DNA from: an uncultured Pelagibacteraceae bacterium
GTDB taxonomy: Bacteria > Pseudomonadota > Alphaproteobacteria > Pelagibacterales > Pelagibacteraceae
Length of the DNA: 64,000 nt
NCBI GenBank assembly: GCA_902584995.1
Contig: CACICF010000006.1
Location: 1-64,000, forward strand
Reading direction: 5' to 3'
Below, piece after piece: positions 41,585-50,333 of this stretch. Each line of letters begins with the position of its first letter. Position 1 is the first letter of the stretch. Below the pieces are notes generated by a model. That model saw only the letters and a program-made list of their open reading frames with translations. It made no database searches and had not been told where the DNA came from. A program made the position numbers and the translations under genes.

Positions 41585-42833
41585 TTGTAATAAAAAAAAC
41601 TATTTAGATAATTTAACAAAATTCCTAGATATTAGAAGGTCTTCAAAAAAACCTGAAAATAAAATTATATCCAAGATCCTTAGCGATATTAAGAAAAATA
41701 AAAATAAAGCACTTATAAAATATGAAAAAAAATTTAGTAAAAATAGTCAAATTAAGCCGAGCATTAAAGAAATAAATAATGCAATTAAATTTCTGGATCC
41801 TAAGATTAAAAAAGCAATTGATTTTGCATTAAAGAGAATATTAAATTTTCACATTAAACAAAAAAACAAGAATATTTTATATAAAGATAGTTTAAATAAT
41901 AAAATAGAATATAAATATGTACCAATCCAATCAGTAGGAATATATGTTCCAGCAAACTTGCCATCTACATTATTGATGAATGCAATTCCTGCAAAAATTG
42001 CAGGTGTAAAAAGAATCGTACTAGCAAATCCAAAAAATAATGGAAAACTAAATCCAGCAGTTTTATATGCAGCAAAAAAACTAGGTATAAATGAAATTTA
42101 TTCTATGGGAGGAGCGCAAGCCATAGGTAGTTTAGCCTATATTCAAAAAGTAAATAAAATTGTTGGCCCTGGCAATATCTTTGTTGCTGGTGCTAAAAGG
42201 CAGGTTTTTGGAGATGTAGGAATTGAAGGAATGATTGCTGGTCCATCTGAAATAACAATATTAGCAGATGGCAAAACTAATTTGAATGAAGTTACAACAT
42301 CAATGATTGGTCAAGCAGAGCATGATATAAATTCACAATGCATATTAATTACAAAAGACTCAAATTTAATTAAAAAATTTAAAAAGGATTTGATCTCTAA
42401 ATTAAAAAAAATACCACGACAAAGTATTGCTACAAAAAGCATCAAAAATAATGGACTTATTATAAAAGTAAATAATGATAAGCAGATTATAAATGTAATT
42501 AATGAAATAGCTCCTGAACATTTAGAGTTAAATGTAAATAACTACAAAAAATATAAAGATAAAATTTTTAATGCAGGAAGTATTTGCATAGGTAAGTACT
42601 CTCCTATGGCGTTAAGTGATTATGCTGTTGGCACAAACCACGTATTACCCACAAATTCATCTGCTAAATTTTCTTCAGGATTAAGTCTTAGTGAATTTTA
42701 TAAAAAAATCAGCCTGATAACACTCTCAAAAAAAGGTGTTGAGAAAATAGGAGAATACGCTAAACATCTCGCTGAGTATGAAGAATTAAAAGGTCATGCT
42801 TTGAGTATAAAATCTAGAATAAGGAGAATGTAA
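41568..42833 (+). CDS. hisD: histidinol dehydrogenase
   Basis: Last two steps of histidine synthesis. 421 residues with the family motifs [59 protein letters not shown]-type [20 protein letters not shown] (zinc-binding region) and NHVLPTN. The start lies within the DUF2948 gene. Confidence 0.97.
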   Translation: MIKQINCNKKNYLDNLTKFLDIRRSSKKPENKIISKILSDIKKNKNKALIKYEKKFSKNSQIKPSIKEINNAIKFLDPKIKKAIDFALKRILNFHIKQKNKNILYKDSLNNKIEYKYVPIQSVGIYVPANLPSTLLMNAIPAKIAGVKRIVLANPKNNGKLNPAVLYAAKKLGINEIYSMGGAQAIGSLAYIQKVNKIVGPGNIFVAGAKRQVFGDVGIEGMIAGPSEITILADGKTNLNEVTTSMIGQAEHDINSQCILITKDSNLIKKFKKDLISKLKKIPRQSIATKSIKNNGLIIKVNNDKQIINVINEIAPEHLELNVNNYKKYKDKIFNAGSICIGKYSPMALSDYAVGTNHVLPTNSSAKFSSGLSLSEFYKKISLITLSKKGVEKIGEYAKHLAEYEELKGHALSIKSRIRRM

Positions 42834-42835
42834 TA

Positions 42836-43054
42836 TTGGCAAAACAAGACTTGTTAGAGTTCAAAGGAAAAGTAATTGATCTTCTTCCCAATGCAATGTT
42901 CAGAGTACAATTAGATGAAAATAAACAAATTGTTACTGCACATACTGCTGGGAAGTTAAGAAAAAATAGAATTCGAGTTTTGCAAGGCGATAATGTTACT
43001 GTTGAGATCAGTCCTTACGACTTATCTAAGGGACGAATTATTTTTAGATTTTAA
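42836..43054 (+). CDS. infA: translation initiation factor IF-1
   Basis: 72 residues, an OB fold with [25 protein letters not shown] and [24 protein letters not shown]. The start must be TTG at 42836, since the conserved [11 protein letters not shown] begins immediately and no ATG/GTG is available. It follows hisD by 2 nt and precedes tRNA-Phe by 5 nt. Confidence 0.95.
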   Translation: MAKQDLLEFKGKVIDLLPNAMFRVQLDENKQIVTAHTAGKLRKNRIRVLQGDNVTVEISPYDLSKGRIIFRF

Positions 43055-43059
43055 ATTTT

Positions 43060-43135
43060 GGCTTCGTAGCTCAGTTGGTAGAGCAGAGCCCTGAAAAGGC
43101 TTGTGTCGCTGGTTCGAGTCCCGCCGAAGCCACCA
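43060..43135 (+). tRNA. tRNA-Phe (GAA)
   Basis: 73 nt plus encoded CCA. Acceptor GGCTTCG/CGAAGCC with A73; D arm TAGCTCAGTTGGTAGAGCA; anticodon loop CTGAAAA gives GAA; T loop GGTTCGAGTCC. It is five bases downstream of infA and probably co-transcribed. Confidence 0.97.
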
Positions 43136-43252
43136 CAAACTGTAAAAAGTGCGCTTGATTAAAGCTTGCATTCAATTTTAAAATCTAATAATTATCCCGC
43201 TAGCTGAAGTTTAGCTAAGTTTAATACAATAAAGAAAGAGTAAACAAAAAGT
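43136..43252 (+). promoter_or_regulatory. cspA leader/promoter region
   Basis: 117 bp between tRNA-Phe and the cold-shock gene. It contains the small inverted repeat TAGCT-7-AGCTA near 43202-43218 and purine-rich GAAAGAGTAAAC before the ATG that could act in ribosome binding. Cold-shock genes often carry long regulatory 5' UTRs; no clear RNA thermometer fold was established by eye. Confidence 0.35.
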
Positions 43253-43465
43253 ATGAGTACATTAAAAGGTAAAGTAAAGTGGTTCAACGGTAAGAAGGGC
43301 TACGGTTTTATAGAAAGAGAAGACGGAGAAAAAGATTGTTTCGTTCATGCAAGCGCAGTTCGTGAAGCAGGACTTCGTTTTTTGAATGAGAACGACGCTG
43401 TAGAATTTGAAATTCAGGATGGAGATAAAGGTCCTAGCGCTGTAAATTTAAAGAAAACATCTTAA
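43253..43465 (+). CDS. cspA: cold shock protein (CspA family)
   Basis: 70 residues, a single cold-shock domain. RNP1 is KGYGFIER and RNP2 is DCFVHAS, both intact, with [10 protein letters not shown] at the start. It binds single-stranded RNA/DNA and melts structured mRNA. It is flanked by non-coding DNA on both sides (117 and 229 bp), unusually generous for this genome, consistent with independent regulation. Confidence 0.96.
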   Translation: MSTLKGKVKWFNGKKGYGFIEREDGEKDCFVHASAVREAGLRFLNENDAVEFEIQDGDKGPSAVNLKKTS

Positions 43466-43485
43466 AATTTATTTCATTTAAAATT

Positions 43486-43530
43486 TTGTATAGGAATATA
43501 GTAGGCAAGCCTATAAATATTCCTATACAA
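43486..43530 (+). other. large stem-loop downstream of cspA
   Basis: A 14-bp perfect outer stem, TTGTATAGGAATAT (from 43486) and ATATTCCTATACAA (to 43530), encloses a second 5-bp stem TAGGC/GCCTA with a tiny loop. No T-run follows on either strand, so it is not a standard intrinsic terminator. It starts 20 nt after the cspA stop and could stabilise the mRNA 3' end, be part of a small RNA, or terminate without a U-tract. Confidence 0.6.
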
Positions 43531-43539
43531 TACATACTT

Positions 43540-43559
43540 GCATTTTAAGTTTAAAATGC
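43540..43559 (+). other. second stem-loop in cspA/tRNA-His spacer
   Basis: GCATTTTAA and TTAAAATGC pair perfectly, 9 bp with almost no loop, ten bases after the large cspA hairpin. It is followed by GCTATTTAACT (43558-43568), an 11-mer that recurs at 43638-43648 after a third, weaker hairpin (43623-43639, GCTGGC/GCTAGC). Confidence 0.5.
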
Positions 43560-43694
43560 TATTTAACTCCCATGATTAGAAATAGTTTAATTCTTGTATC
43601 TCACAAAAGACATCATTTTCATGCTGGCTTGCAGCTAGCTATTTAACTATTTATAAATTTAAATTTAACTCTAATTAGTATAAAACAACAATAA

Positions 43695-43769
43695 GCCCTG
43701 GTGGTGAAATGGTTATCACGTCAGTTTGTGGAACTGAAATTTTTGGTTCGATCCCAAGCCAGGGTACCA
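43695..43769 (+). tRNA. tRNA-His (GTG)
   Basis: 72 nt plus encoded CCA. The anticodon stem TCAGT/ACTGA encloses loop TTGTGGA, giving GTG. Acceptor GCCCTGG pairs with CCAGGGT, so the first pair is G1-U72; the discriminator is A73 and the base before G1 is A, not the universal G-1. Loss of G-1 with A73 is known for a group of alphaproteobacteria. The gene ends 4 nt before the hisS start codon. Confidence 0.93.
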
Positions 43770-43773
43770 AAAA

Positions 43774-45168
43774 ATGAAGAAAGAAAATAAATTAATACCT
43801 GGGTTACCCCCAGGGTTTGAAGATCGTTGGGATAAAAAACTTCTTCTCAAAAAAAAGCTTTTATCAGCAATTGAGAATGTTTTTATTAAGTTTGGTGCTG
43901 AGCCACTAGAAACTCCATCGTTTGAGATAAGTGAAAATATTGGATCATTTTTGGCAGAGGATGAAACTAACCCTATGTCTGATGTATTTTCATTTAAAGA
44001 TGGAGATAAAAATATTACTCTTCGATACGATCTATCAAGTCCCTTAGCAAGATTTGTTGCACAAAATAATCAAGAGTTACCCTCAATTTATAAAAGGTAT
44101 GCCATCCAAAATGTTTTCCGTAATGAAAAGGCAGGCAACGGAAGATATAGAGAATTTCTACAAGCAGATTTTGATATTGTTGGAAATGTTAATTCATCAC
44201 AGGCTAATACAGAGCTTTGTAACTTAATTTCAGCAGCATTACTTGAATGTGGTCTAAAAAAAGATCAATTTACAATAAATGTAAGTAATAGAAAAATAGT
44301 TCAGGGATTATTAGATGATTTAAAAATATCTGACGAAAAGCAACTAAAAGTTATTAGAGCAATTGATAAACTCGATAAGCCTGGTTTTGGATTAAAAGGT
44401 GTAGAAGATCTCTTAAGAAAAGAAAGAAAAGACATTAGTGGAGCTATCACAAAAGGTGCAGATTTAAATGATGAGCAGGTTGATCAAATATTAAAATATT
44501 TAAAAATAAAGGATTTAAAAGAATTAAAACAAAGCTTAAAAAATCCATTGTCACTAGAGGGAATAAAAGAGTTGGAGGAATTTTTTGTGGTTCTTGGGTA
44601 TGGATCAAGTCTAGATCAAGTAAAAACCAATTTTACAATTGTGAGAGGTTTAGCTTATTATTCCGATTTTATTGTAGAAACAAATTTAAATTTTAAAGTT
44701 ACAAATAACAAAGGCAAAGAAGTAGATATAGGTAGTATTTGCTCAGGAGGAGCTTACGCAAAACTAATATCAAGATTTAAAGGTGTAGATATTCCAGGGA
44801 CAGGCATTAGTTTTGGTGTAGACAGACTTTTATTTGCATTAATGCAATTAGATCAAATTGAATTAAATGAGCAAAAACCGGTTTTGGTATGTGTAATGGA
44901 CCAAAAATATTTAAAAAATTACTACGAAATTTTAGATCTCTTAAGACAAAACAATATTAACGCTGAAATATTTTTAGATTCTAAAAAAAATCTCGGTAAA
45001 CAGCTTACTTTTGCAAATAAACGCCAACTGCCAGTTGCCATTATCTGTGGAGAAAATGAGTTTAAAGATAATACGGTGACAATTAAAAATTTAAAAGGTG
45101 TTAAGGGAGAGAATAATAAAACTTTTTCAAAGAAAGATTTAATTAATGAAGTCAAAAAACTTGTCTGA
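43774..45168 (+). CDS. hisS: histidine--tRNA ligase
   Basis: 464 residues, class II synthetase. Motif 2 region NVFRNEKAGNGRYREFLQADFDIVG, the HisRS-type VRGLAYYSDFIVE and motif 3 GTGISFGVDRLLFAL are present, with a C-terminal anticodon-binding domain (about 370-464). The residues differ from the usual HisA motif RGLDYY, fitting the divergent alphaproteobacterial HisRS that recognises tRNA-His without G-1. It begins 4 nt after the tRNA-His CCA, so no ribosome-binding site exists outside the tRNA. hisZ overlaps its end by 23 nt. Confidence 0.95.
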   Translation: MKKENKLIPGLPPGFEDRWDKKLLLKKKLLSAIENVFIKFGAEPLETPSFEISENIGSFLAEDETNPMSDVFSFKDGDKNITLRYDLSSPLARFVAQNNQELPSIYKRYAIQNVFRNEKAGNGRYREFLQADFDIVGNVNSSQANTELCNLISAALLECGLKKDQFTINVSNRKIVQGLLDDLKISDEKQLKVIRAIDKLDKPGFGLKGVEDLLRKERKDISGAITKGADLNDEQVDQILKYLKIKDLKELKQSLKNPLSLEGIKELEEFFVVLGYGSSLDQVKTNFTIVRGLAYYSDFIVETNLNFKVTNNKGKEVDIGSICSGGAYAKLISRFKGVDIPGTGISFGVDRLLFALMQLDQIELNEQKPVLVCVMDQKYLKNYYEILDLLRQNNINAEIFLDSKKNLGKQLTFANKRQLPVAIICGENEFKDNTVTIKNLKGVKGENNKTFSKKDLINEVKKLV

Positions 45169-46195
45169 GAATATTCTTAAATCTTTAAAATCGAGTGGAT
45201 TTGATTACATCGATTTAGATACAGTCATACCTACTAATTTAATTCTTGAGAGATCTGGCGAGTCATTTAGAAGTTTAATTTTTTCATTTGCTGATCAGAA
45301 TGGAAAAGAAATTTGTTTAAGACCAGATTTAACTGTTGCGTCTTGTATTAAATATCTTAATCAAAAAAATAAGAAATCCTCAAAAGTTTTTTACAGCGGA
45401 CAAGCATTCAGAAAAGTTCAAAAAAAAACTGATAAGATTATAAGAGATCAAATAGGTTTTGAGATTTTAGGATCAAAAGATGAGAAAAGAGATGATAAAA
45501 AAATCATAGATACAAGTATTAAAGTTATAAATAAATTTAGATACAAAACTGGAAATATTACAATTGGGAATGTTGAAATTTTTCACTTATTAATAAATAA
45601 ATTAGATATTCCAAAAAGATGGAGGCTTAGATTACAAAGACATTTTTGGAGAGAAAATTATTTTAATGAATTGTTGAAGCGTTTAGAGACTAACTCAGAT
45701 GTAGATGAAACAGTAGTTGAATTGGATAAAAAAAGATATTTAAAAATGTTTAAACAAAATCAAGATAGAAATATTGCAGGTCGAACTTTAAACGAAATTT
45801 TATTAAGATTTGATAATAAAATTAAAGATCCTAGAAGGCAAATAAAAGGACAAAATGTTGTAAAAATTATTAGAGACTATTTAAAAATTAGTTGTCCTAT
45901 GAGCAAAGCAGCAGCTACTCTAAATACTTTTTTTAAACAAAATAAAATCAATCTTAGTGTTGGAAAGAATTATTTTCCAATAACAAAAAATAAAGTTTCA
46001 AAGTTAAATGTAAATTTTTCATCTTCATTTGGCAGACATTTGGAATATTACACAGGTATGGTTTTTAAAATTCAAACAAAAGTAAAATCAAGAAAAATTG
46101 AAGTAAATGGCGGCCGTTATGACAATCTAATTAGTGATTTAGGATCTAAAATAAAGGTGCCAGCTGTAGGAGGTGCAATAAATTTAAATGATTAA
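45146..46195 (+). CDS. hisZ: ATP phosphoribosyltransferase regulatory subunit
   Basis: 349 residues, a HisRS-like catalytic core that lacks synthetase activity and the anticodon-binding domain. FADQNGKEICLRPDLTVASCIKYL resembles HisRS motif 2, and GRHLEYYTGMVFKIQ and NGGRYDNLISDLG resemble motif 3 regions. HisZ is needed by short-form HisG to form an active, histidine-inhibited complex. It sits between hisS and hisG with overlaps on both sides (23 and 8 nt). Confidence 0.92.
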   Translation: MKSKNLSENILKSLKSSGFDYIDLDTVIPTNLILERSGESFRSLIFSFADQNGKEICLRPDLTVASCIKYLNQKNKKSSKVFYSGQAFRKVQKKTDKIIRDQIGFEILGSKDEKRDDKKIIDTSIKVINKFRYKTGNITIGNVEIFHLLINKLDIPKRWRLRLQRHFWRENYFNELLKRLETNSDVDETVVELDKKRYLKMFKQNQDRNIAGRTLNEILLRFDNKIKDPRRQIKGQNVVKIIRDYLKISCPMSKAAATLNTFFKQNKINLSVGKNYFPITKNKVSKLNVNFSSSFGRHLEYYTGMVFKIQTKVKSRKIEVNGGRYDNLISDLGSKIKVPAVGGAINLND

Positions 46196-46865
46196 AATTG
46201 GCATTCCTAGCAAAGGCAGACTTAGAAAAGATACTTTAAGTATTTTTAAAAATAAAAATCTTAAAATCTTATCAGAAAGAGGAGAAAGAGACCTTTTTGG
46301 ATATGTAAAAGGAAATAAAAAAATTAAAATAGTATATCTCCATGCAAGAGAAATTATAGAAAGATTAGGGGATGGATCTTTAGATATAGGTTTTTCAGGT
46401 TATGATTTATTAAAAGAGTCTGAATTAAATATTCAAAATAAAGTTATTATTAATAAAAAACTCAATTACGGAAATGCAACTCTGGTTGTAGCTGTTCCTG
46501 ACGAGTGGATTGATGTCCAAACACTTGCTGATTTAGAAGAAATATCTTTTGATTTTAAAGACAATAAGAAAAGTAGATTAAGAGTTGCAACAAAATATCC
46601 AAATTTGACCAAAGAATTTTTATTTTCAAAAGGAGTGACTCAATTTAAATTAGTACCTTCCCTTGGAGCAACTGAGGTATATCCATTTACTGGTTCATCT
46701 GAGATTTTAACCGATATAACCAGCACAGGAGAGACTTTAAAAGCTAACAATTTAAGAATTTTAAAAGATGGAAATATTCTTAAAAGTACAGCAATCTTAA
46801 TGTCGAATAAAAAATCAAGTAACCAAATTGGTTTAAAGAAAATTTTAAATTTACTTAGTTCTTAG
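46188..46865 (+). CDS. hisG: ATP phosphoribosyltransferase, short form
   Basis: First step of histidine synthesis. 225 residues, lacking the C-terminal ACT-like regulatory domain of long HisG, hence the need for HisZ. GIPSKGRLRKDTLSIF at the N terminus, SLDIGFSGYDLL and the PRPP loop DITSTGETLKANNL are diagnostic. It overlaps hisZ by 8 nt. Confidence 0.95.
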   Translation: MIKIGIPSKGRLRKDTLSIFKNKNLKILSERGERDLFGYVKGNKKIKIVYLHAREIIERLGDGSLDIGFSGYDLLKESELNIQNKVIINKKLNYGNATLVVAVPDEWIDVQTLADLEEISFDFKDNKKSRLRVATKYPNLTKEFLFSKGVTQFKLVPSLGATEVYPFTGSSEILTDITSTGETLKANNLRILKDGNILKSTAILMSNKKSSNQIGLKKILNLLSS

Positions 46866-46909
46866 CTTTTCTAATTGAATTTTAAAATTTCACGTATATC
46901 CTACGAATC

Positions 46910-48010
46910 ATGAATACTATAATTCTTGTTTTACTTTCACTCTCACTTATTAGTTCAGTATTAATTATATATTTGAATTTTAAATCAAAGAATGAGACTC
47001 ATAATGAGAGAGAAAATCAGGAGATTCAAAGGCTAAATCAAGAAATTATAAATTTAAAAGAGTCTTTAAATACAACAATAAATAGCACTATGAATTCAAT
47101 GGCTACTTCTTTTAATAATCTTTCATCAGGTGTAACAAAAGATATGACGAATGCTTTAACTCAAGTAGATCAAAAAGTAGCTTCCTTTAATGCCCAAGTT
47201 GAAAATTTGAATGAAAGTCAGAAGGGCATTAATCAAATATTGGCAGGTGTTAAAAAGTATGGAACCTTAGCTGAGTTTAGTTTGGGTTCCCTGATTAAGG
47301 ATTTGTTGCCAGCATCTCAATATTCATCAAATGTAAAAATGAAAGAAGATACGGGTGAAAATGTTGAATTTGCAATTAAACTTCAAGATGGGATTTTGGT
47401 TCCAGTTGATAGCCACTTTCCAGTTGAAAGATTTAAGGCCATCCAAGATGCTCATCAGGAAGATGACAAAAAAGCTATGGCTGATGCAAGAACTAAACTT
47501 GCTAGAGCATTTAAAGAAAAGGCTAAAAGCGTAAACGAAAAATATATCGTCCCACCAAAAACGACAGATTTTGCGATTGTTTATGCGCCAACTGAAAGTT
47601 TATTTTTAGAATTAGCTAATTATCAAGATCCATCTACAAAAGAATTATTAACTCAAGAATTAATGAAGAAATATAAAGTAACTATCATGGGCCCTAATAA
47701 TTTATCTGGTTACTTACAATCACTCCATATGGGATTTCAGAGCTTACGAATTAAAAAGCATGCATCTGAAATATATGATCATTTAAAAAAAATAAGCACC
47801 AGATTTAATATGCATTTTAACAACGTTTTAGTTTTAAGAAAAAAATTAGAAGAAGCAATGTCGGTAGTTGATAGTTTTGGTAAAGATGCTAGAGCAATAA
47901 ATAGAAGTATCGACTCAATAAAAAATCCTAATGATGACGATGATCCAGATCCAAGTTCTCCATCTCCAATTTCTGGTTATGGTCAGGATGAAAAACGAAA
48001 AGTTTCTTAA
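46910..48010 (+). CDS. rmuC: DNA recombination protein RmuC homologue
   Basis: 366 residues. An N-terminal membrane helix (about 3-22) and a coiled coil (about 30-110) precede the RmuC domain with KMKEDTGENVEFAIKLQDGILVPVDSHFPVERF, a PD-(D/E)XK-related core, and IVYAPTESLFLELA. RmuC limits inversions at short inverted repeats in E. coli. TATATC at 46895-46900 ends nine bases before the ATG. It begins a run of three nuclease-type genes. Confidence 0.92.
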   Translation: MNTIILVLLSLSLISSVLIIYLNFKSKNETHNERENQEIQRLNQEIINLKESLNTTINSTMNSMATSFNNLSSGVTKDMTNALTQVDQKVASFNAQVENLNESQKGINQILAGVKKYGTLAEFSLGSLIKDLLPASQYSSNVKMKEDTGENVEFAIKLQDGILVPVDSHFPVERFKAIQDAHQEDDKKAMADARTKLARAFKEKAKSVNEKYIVPPKTTDFAIVYAPTESLFLELANYQDPSTKELLTQELMKKYKVTIMGPNNLSGYLQSLHMGFQSLRIKKHASEIYDHLKKISTRFNMHFNNVLVLRKKLEEAMSVVDSFGKDARAINRSIDSIKNPNDDDDPDPSSPSPISGYGQDEKRKVS

Positions 48011-48021
48011 AGCCTAAATGA

Positions 48022-48708
48022 ATGAAATGGAGTAATAAATTTATTTATCCAAAATCTACAAGGTCAATTGAAGATGGATATAGAAAATATTCCTTAGGTG
48101 AGGAAAAACTACCAAGTGTTACTACAATTTTAAGTGCTACTAAATCTGAAGAGGAAAAGGCAGCTATCAAAAATTGGCAAGAAAGGGTGGGTTTTAAGGA
48201 AGCAAATAGAATTAAAACTGAAGCATCTTCAAGAGGCACTTCAATGCACTCTTATATTGAAGATTATTTAAGAGGCAGGATTAATGAAAGCTTTTTTGAA
48301 AGTAACGAACAATACAAAAACATGGCCAAAGAAATAATTGAAAAGGGGGTAAATAATAAATTAGATGAAATTTATGGGATGGAAGAAACTATTTATTACC
48401 CAGAGCAATATGCAGGAACTGCAGATTTAATTGGAATTTATCAGGGCAAAGATGTCATAATAGATTTTAAGCAGAGCAATAAACCTAAAAAAACAGATTA
48501 TATTCAAGATTATTTCTTGCAACTTGGAGCATATACTTTGGCTCATGATGTCGTACATGGAACAAAAATGAAAGCAGGGATAATCTTACTCTGTACAAAA
48601 GATATTCTATTTCAAGAATTTAAAATTGAAGGCGCAGAATTAGAGATGTATCAAAATTTATTTATGGGTAGGGTTAAAAAATTTTATGAGATGAATAATA
48701 TAGCTTGA
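48022..48708 (+). CDS. PD-(D/E)XK nuclease, MGME1/RecB-like
   Basis: 228 residues. The catalytic core is Asp135 in AGTADLIGIYQGKD, then IIDFKQS with Asp148 and Lys150, plus upstream GTSMHSYIE (His76, Glu80) and downstream Gln/Tyr motif YFLQLGAYTLAH. The spacing and the wording of these motifs resemble mitochondrial MGME1 single-strand DNA exonuclease, and also phage RecB-like exonucleases. Likely a single-strand or flap nuclease in DNA repair or replication. The first ATG (48018) is out of frame; 48022 is used. Confidence 0.75.
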   Translation: MKWSNKFIYPKSTRSIEDGYRKYSLGEEKLPSVTTILSATKSEEEKAAIKNWQERVGFKEANRIKTEASSRGTSMHSYIEDYLRGRINESFFESNEQYKNMAKEIIEKGVNNKLDEIYGMEETIYYPEQYAGTADLIGIYQGKDVIIDFKQSNKPKKTDYIQDYFLQLGAYTLAHDVVHGTKMKAGIILLCTKDILFQEFKIEGAELEMYQNLFMGRVKKFYEMNNIA

Positions 48709-48832
48709 CTTTAACCAACCAATACATAAAACAAAGAAAACTAACTAGAAGCTACTTGTTTAGATGCAAAGGTTTAGTCTTAAAAAACTTTCCAAAAACC
48801 CATCAAAACATAGCTAGTTTGAGATTAATAAT
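48709..48832. other. non-coding spacer
   Basis: 124 bp between the nuclease genes, the longest gap within this group. It has only a weak short inverted repeat AACTAG/CTAGTT at its ends and no ORF, tRNA or clear promoter. It may hold the promoter of the exonuclease I-like gene. Confidence 0.3.
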
Positions 48833-50266
48833 ATGAATTTAGCAATTTGGGACATAGAATCATCGAGTGCTAGCACTGACTTTGGTAGCATCATAGAAAT
48901 TGGTGGAATACTATTTGATAAGAATTTTAAAGAAAAAGATAGGTTTAATCTTCGATGTAGACTTCATGAAACTGAGATTTTTCAAGCAGCAGCTTTAATT
49001 GTTAATAAGACATCAATTAAACAACTTACTCAAACAAATCTAAGTCACTACCAAATGCTAGGACAGGTCGAAAAAATTTTTAAGAAATGGAGCCCTGCTA
49101 TTTTCTTAGGATGGAGTTCGCTTAATTTCGATGAGGAAATGATAAGAAAAGAATTTTTCAAAAGTATTAGGTATCCTTATCTAACAAATTCCGCTCCCAA
49201 TACAAGACATGATGGAATAAATATTGCAAGAGCTGCATATGCAGTAGATCCAACAGTTTTAGAAACCGAAATTAACGAAAAAAATAACCCAGTTTTTAAA
49301 TTAGCATCGTTAGCTCAAATGCAGGGTATAGATGCAAGTGATGCTCACTCTGCACTAGCTGATGCAGAACTTACTGCAAAAGTGTTGAAAATTGTAAAAG
49401 AAAAACAGGAACACACTTGGGAATCGTTTTTAAGTACTTCAAATAAATCTAATACTGAAACAATAATGAAAAAAGGAGAAATTGTAACTTTAAATGAGTA
49501 TTATTATGGAAAGTCCAGGCTTCATTTAGTCGTTCCGCTACATGCAAAACATTGTATGCATCCTATTTATCAAGGATGGTATTACACAATAGATCTTAGA
49601 ACAGAAATTCAACCATTGATTAATAAATCTATAAATGAATTAAAAACCGAGATGAAAAAAACACCCAAGTTTTTAAGAACGGTTAGATCAAACAAAGCAC
49701 CAATAATTATTGATGCAAAATATGGCTTGAATGTTGAACCATATAATAAATTAGATAAAAATGTTATTAAAAAAAGAGCTGAATTTGTTCAAAACAATGA
49801 ACAGTTTTCACAAAATATTTTAACTGCCCTTCGTGAGGTTGCAGAAGAAAAAGAGCAATCAAAATCGCAAGAAGATATATATGCAGAAGAGAGTATTTAT
49901 ACAAAATTTACATCGAACAAGGATACCGCTCTGTTTCCAAATTGGCATGAGGCTCCATGGAAAGAAAAATTAAATTTATTAGATAAGTTTGATGATGATA
50001 GATTGATTAGTTTTGGTAAAAAAATCATCTTTCAAGAAGCTCCGGAGATCCTTCCAGACTCTATGTATAAGTCCATAAGGAGAGATATAGCAAAAAGAAT
50101 ACTGAGTGAAAAAAAAGAAAAATGGTGGACTATTCCAACTTTATATAATGAAATTGATACTTTAAGAGAAAAATATACTAATGAAAACGACAATGAAAAA
50201 TTAGCCCTTTTGGATGATTTTAATAATTATGCAATGTCAATTCAAAAAAAGTATGAAAATGTTTAA
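48833..50266 (+). CDS. sbcB: exonuclease I-like DEDDh exonuclease
   Basis: 477 residues, close to E. coli exonuclease I. DEDDh residues are Asp7 and Glu9 (WDIES), Asp100 (NFDEE), His172 and Asp177 (DAHSALADAE). The order SSLNFDEEMIRKEFF, RHDGINIARAAYA and FKLASLAQMQGI parallels SbcB, and the C-terminal half is long and helical as in ExoI. It would degrade single-stranded DNA 3' to 5'. sbcB is assigned by overall layout; a divergent paralogue remains possible. Confidence 0.75.
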   Translation: MNLAIWDIESSSASTDFGSIIEIGGILFDKNFKEKDRFNLRCRLHETEIFQAAALIVNKTSIKQLTQTNLSHYQMLGQVEKIFKKWSPAIFLGWSSLNFDEEMIRKEFFKSIRYPYLTNSAPNTRHDGINIARAAYAVDPTVLETEINEKNNPVFKLASLAQMQGIDASDAHSALADAELTAKVLKIVKEKQEHTWESFLSTSNKSNTETIMKKGEIVTLNEYYYGKSRLHLVVPLHAKHCMHPIYQGWYYTIDLRTEIQPLINKSINELKTEMKKTPKFLRTVRSNKAPIIIDAKYGLNVEPYNKLDKNVIKKRAEFVQNNEQFSQNILTALREVAEEKEQSKSQEDIYAEESIYTKFTSNKDTALFPNWHEAPWKEKLNLLDKFDDDRLISFGKKIIFQEAPEILPDSMYKSIRRDIAKRILSEKKEKWWTIPTLYNEIDTLREKYTNENDNEKLALLDDFNNYAMSIQKKYENV

Positions 50267-50299
50267 TGTATAAATCGAAATTAATCTCAATTTTACCTA

Positions 50300-50333
50300 T
50301 TGAATATATACAAAATTAATCTATATCCGTCCT
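50300..50333 (+). promoter_or_regulatory. candidate trxA promoter
   Basis: TTGAAT at 50300-50305 and TATATC at 50322-50327 are spaced by 16 bp. The -10 ends six bases before the trxA ATG (50334), so transcription would begin at or next to the start codon, giving a leaderless mRNA. No Shine-Dalgarno is present. Confidence 0.45.

Noticed and set aside
43486-43530. Standard intrinsic terminator of cspA
   Set aside because: The stem is long and perfect, but no T-run follows on either strand, so it was listed as a structure and not as a terminator.
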